Positions 7,426-7,636 of a stretch of 7,636 bases of DNA are shown here, in pieces (position 1 is the stretch's first letter; every line of letters starts with the position of its first letter). This DNA comes from Flavobacteriaceae bacterium UBA980 (GTDB taxonomy: Bacteria > Bacteroidota > Bacteroidia > Flavobacteriales > Flavobacteriaceae). A model generated the notes under the pieces. The model made no database searches, was not told where the DNA came from, and worked only from the letters and a program-made list of their open reading frames with translations. Both the position numbers and the translations under genes were made by a program. The stretch is from the NCBI GenBank assembly GCA_002292265.1, contig DBBQ01000044.1:1-7636 (forward strand). The letters are read 5' to 3'.

Positions 7426-7467
7426 GTTTAAAACTTTAGATTGGTTAATAATAAGTATTCGGGTAAC

Positions 7468-7498
7468 AAACCTTTTCTCTGTTAGCTGTGAAAGGTTT
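7468..7498. repeat. Inverted repeat in the leader of the GlsB-like gene
   Basis: AAACCTTT (7468-7475) and AAAGGTTT (7491-7498) are exact eight-base inverted copies around a 15-base loop, ~43 bases upstream of the ATG at 7425. If transcription starts near 7501, as the predicted promoter implies, the stem would form at the very 5' end of the mRNA. It overlaps the outer inverted repeat at 7495-7531 by four bases (7495-7498), so the two cannot pair fully at once. Confidence 0.4.
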
Positions 7499-7531
7499 TA
7501 AATTCTACAAATCGAATAAAAGATTTAAAAC
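7495..7531. repeat. Inverted repeat spanning the likely promoter
   Basis: GTTTTAAAT (7495-7503) and ATTTAAAAC (7523-7531) are exact nine-base inverted copies separated by 19 bases. The pair brackets the putative -7 box of the GlsB-like gene, with the near arm covering the expected transcription start and the far arm lying in the spacer between the two promoter elements. This placement would suit a repressor operator, but the arms are AT-rich and chance cannot be dismissed. Confidence 0.35.
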
Positions 7532-7538
7532 GATACAA
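7508..7538 (-). promoter_or_regulatory. Probable promoter of the GlsB-like gene
   Basis: On the minus strand TCGATTTG (7515 down to 7508) matches five of the six fixed positions of the TAnnTTTG -7 box, and a TTG (7538-7536) lies 20 bases further upstream, within the usual spacing. Transcription would begin near 7501, giving a leader of ~75 bases to the ATG at 7425. The mismatch in the second base of the box lowers confidence. Confidence 0.45.
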
Positions 7539-7636
7539 GCAGGTTAATAGTATTTGGGTTTGTTAGATTAACTAATTTAAGAAAATTAAATTATTCAATA
7601 GAGCGATTTCGTGTTTTTTTACTGTTATTGTTTACA

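Noticed and set aside
7573..7593. AT-only inverted repeat TAATTTAA / TTAAATTA with a five-base loop
   Set aside because: Only A and T in the stem, no following U-run, and a very AT-rich surrounding; it is likely chance rather than a terminator.
7591..7635. Possible C-terminal tail of a minus-strand gene entering from the right edge (14 codons ending in TAA at 7591-7593)
   Set aside because: The frame is open to the window edge, but 14 residues are too few to tell coding from chance.
1..7636. Search for CRISPR arrays, insertion sequences, tRNA or rRNA genes, phage or defence genes
   Set aside because: No regularly spaced direct repeats, transposase frames, cloverleaf-like tRNA sequences or recognisable defence proteins were seen; the window reads as housekeeping chromosome.

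Overview
The window looks like ordinary chromosome from an AT-rich member of the Bacteroidota, most likely Flavobacteriia. The evidence is a fused hisIE placed last in a hisA-hisF-hisIE block, start codons without Shine-Dalgarno sequences and with A/T-rich leaders, one exact Bacteroidota-type promoter (TTG-N17-TAttTTTG), two lipoproteins with N-terminal lipoboxes, and a small minus-strand gene of a type I recall as common in flavobacteria. This assignment is an inference from gene content and signals, not from a database search.

Layout. Positions 1-2032 hold the 3' end of a histidine biosynthesis operon on the + strand: hisA (its first ~19 codons lie outside the window), hisF and hisIE. They are joined by two identical TAATATG junctions, each leaving a single base between stop and start. 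Together they encode the HisA isomerase, the cyclase subunit of imidazole glycerol phosphate synthase, and the fused HisI/HisE enzyme for the second and third pathway steps.

Positions 2033-6451 hold a second + strand unit that starts from its own promoter (2039-2066). It encodes a DUF885-type metallopeptidase-like lipoprotein, a DUF2461 protein, and an M61-family (glycyl aminopeptidase-like) lipoprotein with a C-terminal PDZ domain. The gaps are 9 and 11 bases, so one transcript is likely. Two predicted exported zinc peptidases in one unit suggest peptide breakdown in the cell envelope; the role of DUF2461 there is unknown.

Positions 6452-7636 are read from the - strand. A 133-residue protein of unknown function (6509-6910) converges on the M61 gene. 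A gene-free stretch (6911-7173) follows, with a perfect 20-bp palindrome, an AT-rich palindrome and a clear intrinsic terminator. That terminator belongs to the next - strand gene (7174-7425), a small three-helix GlsB/YeaQ/YmgE-type membrane protein. Its upstream region carries a probable promoter and two overlapping inverted repeats. The last 211 bases hold no gene I can support.

I see no mobile element, CRISPR array, RNA gene, phage gene or defence system, and no convincing new multi-gene system. The most notable points are the 20-bp palindrome, the overlapping inverted repeats before the small membrane protein gene, the uncharacterised 133-residue protein, and the peptidase-DUF2461-peptidase unit.
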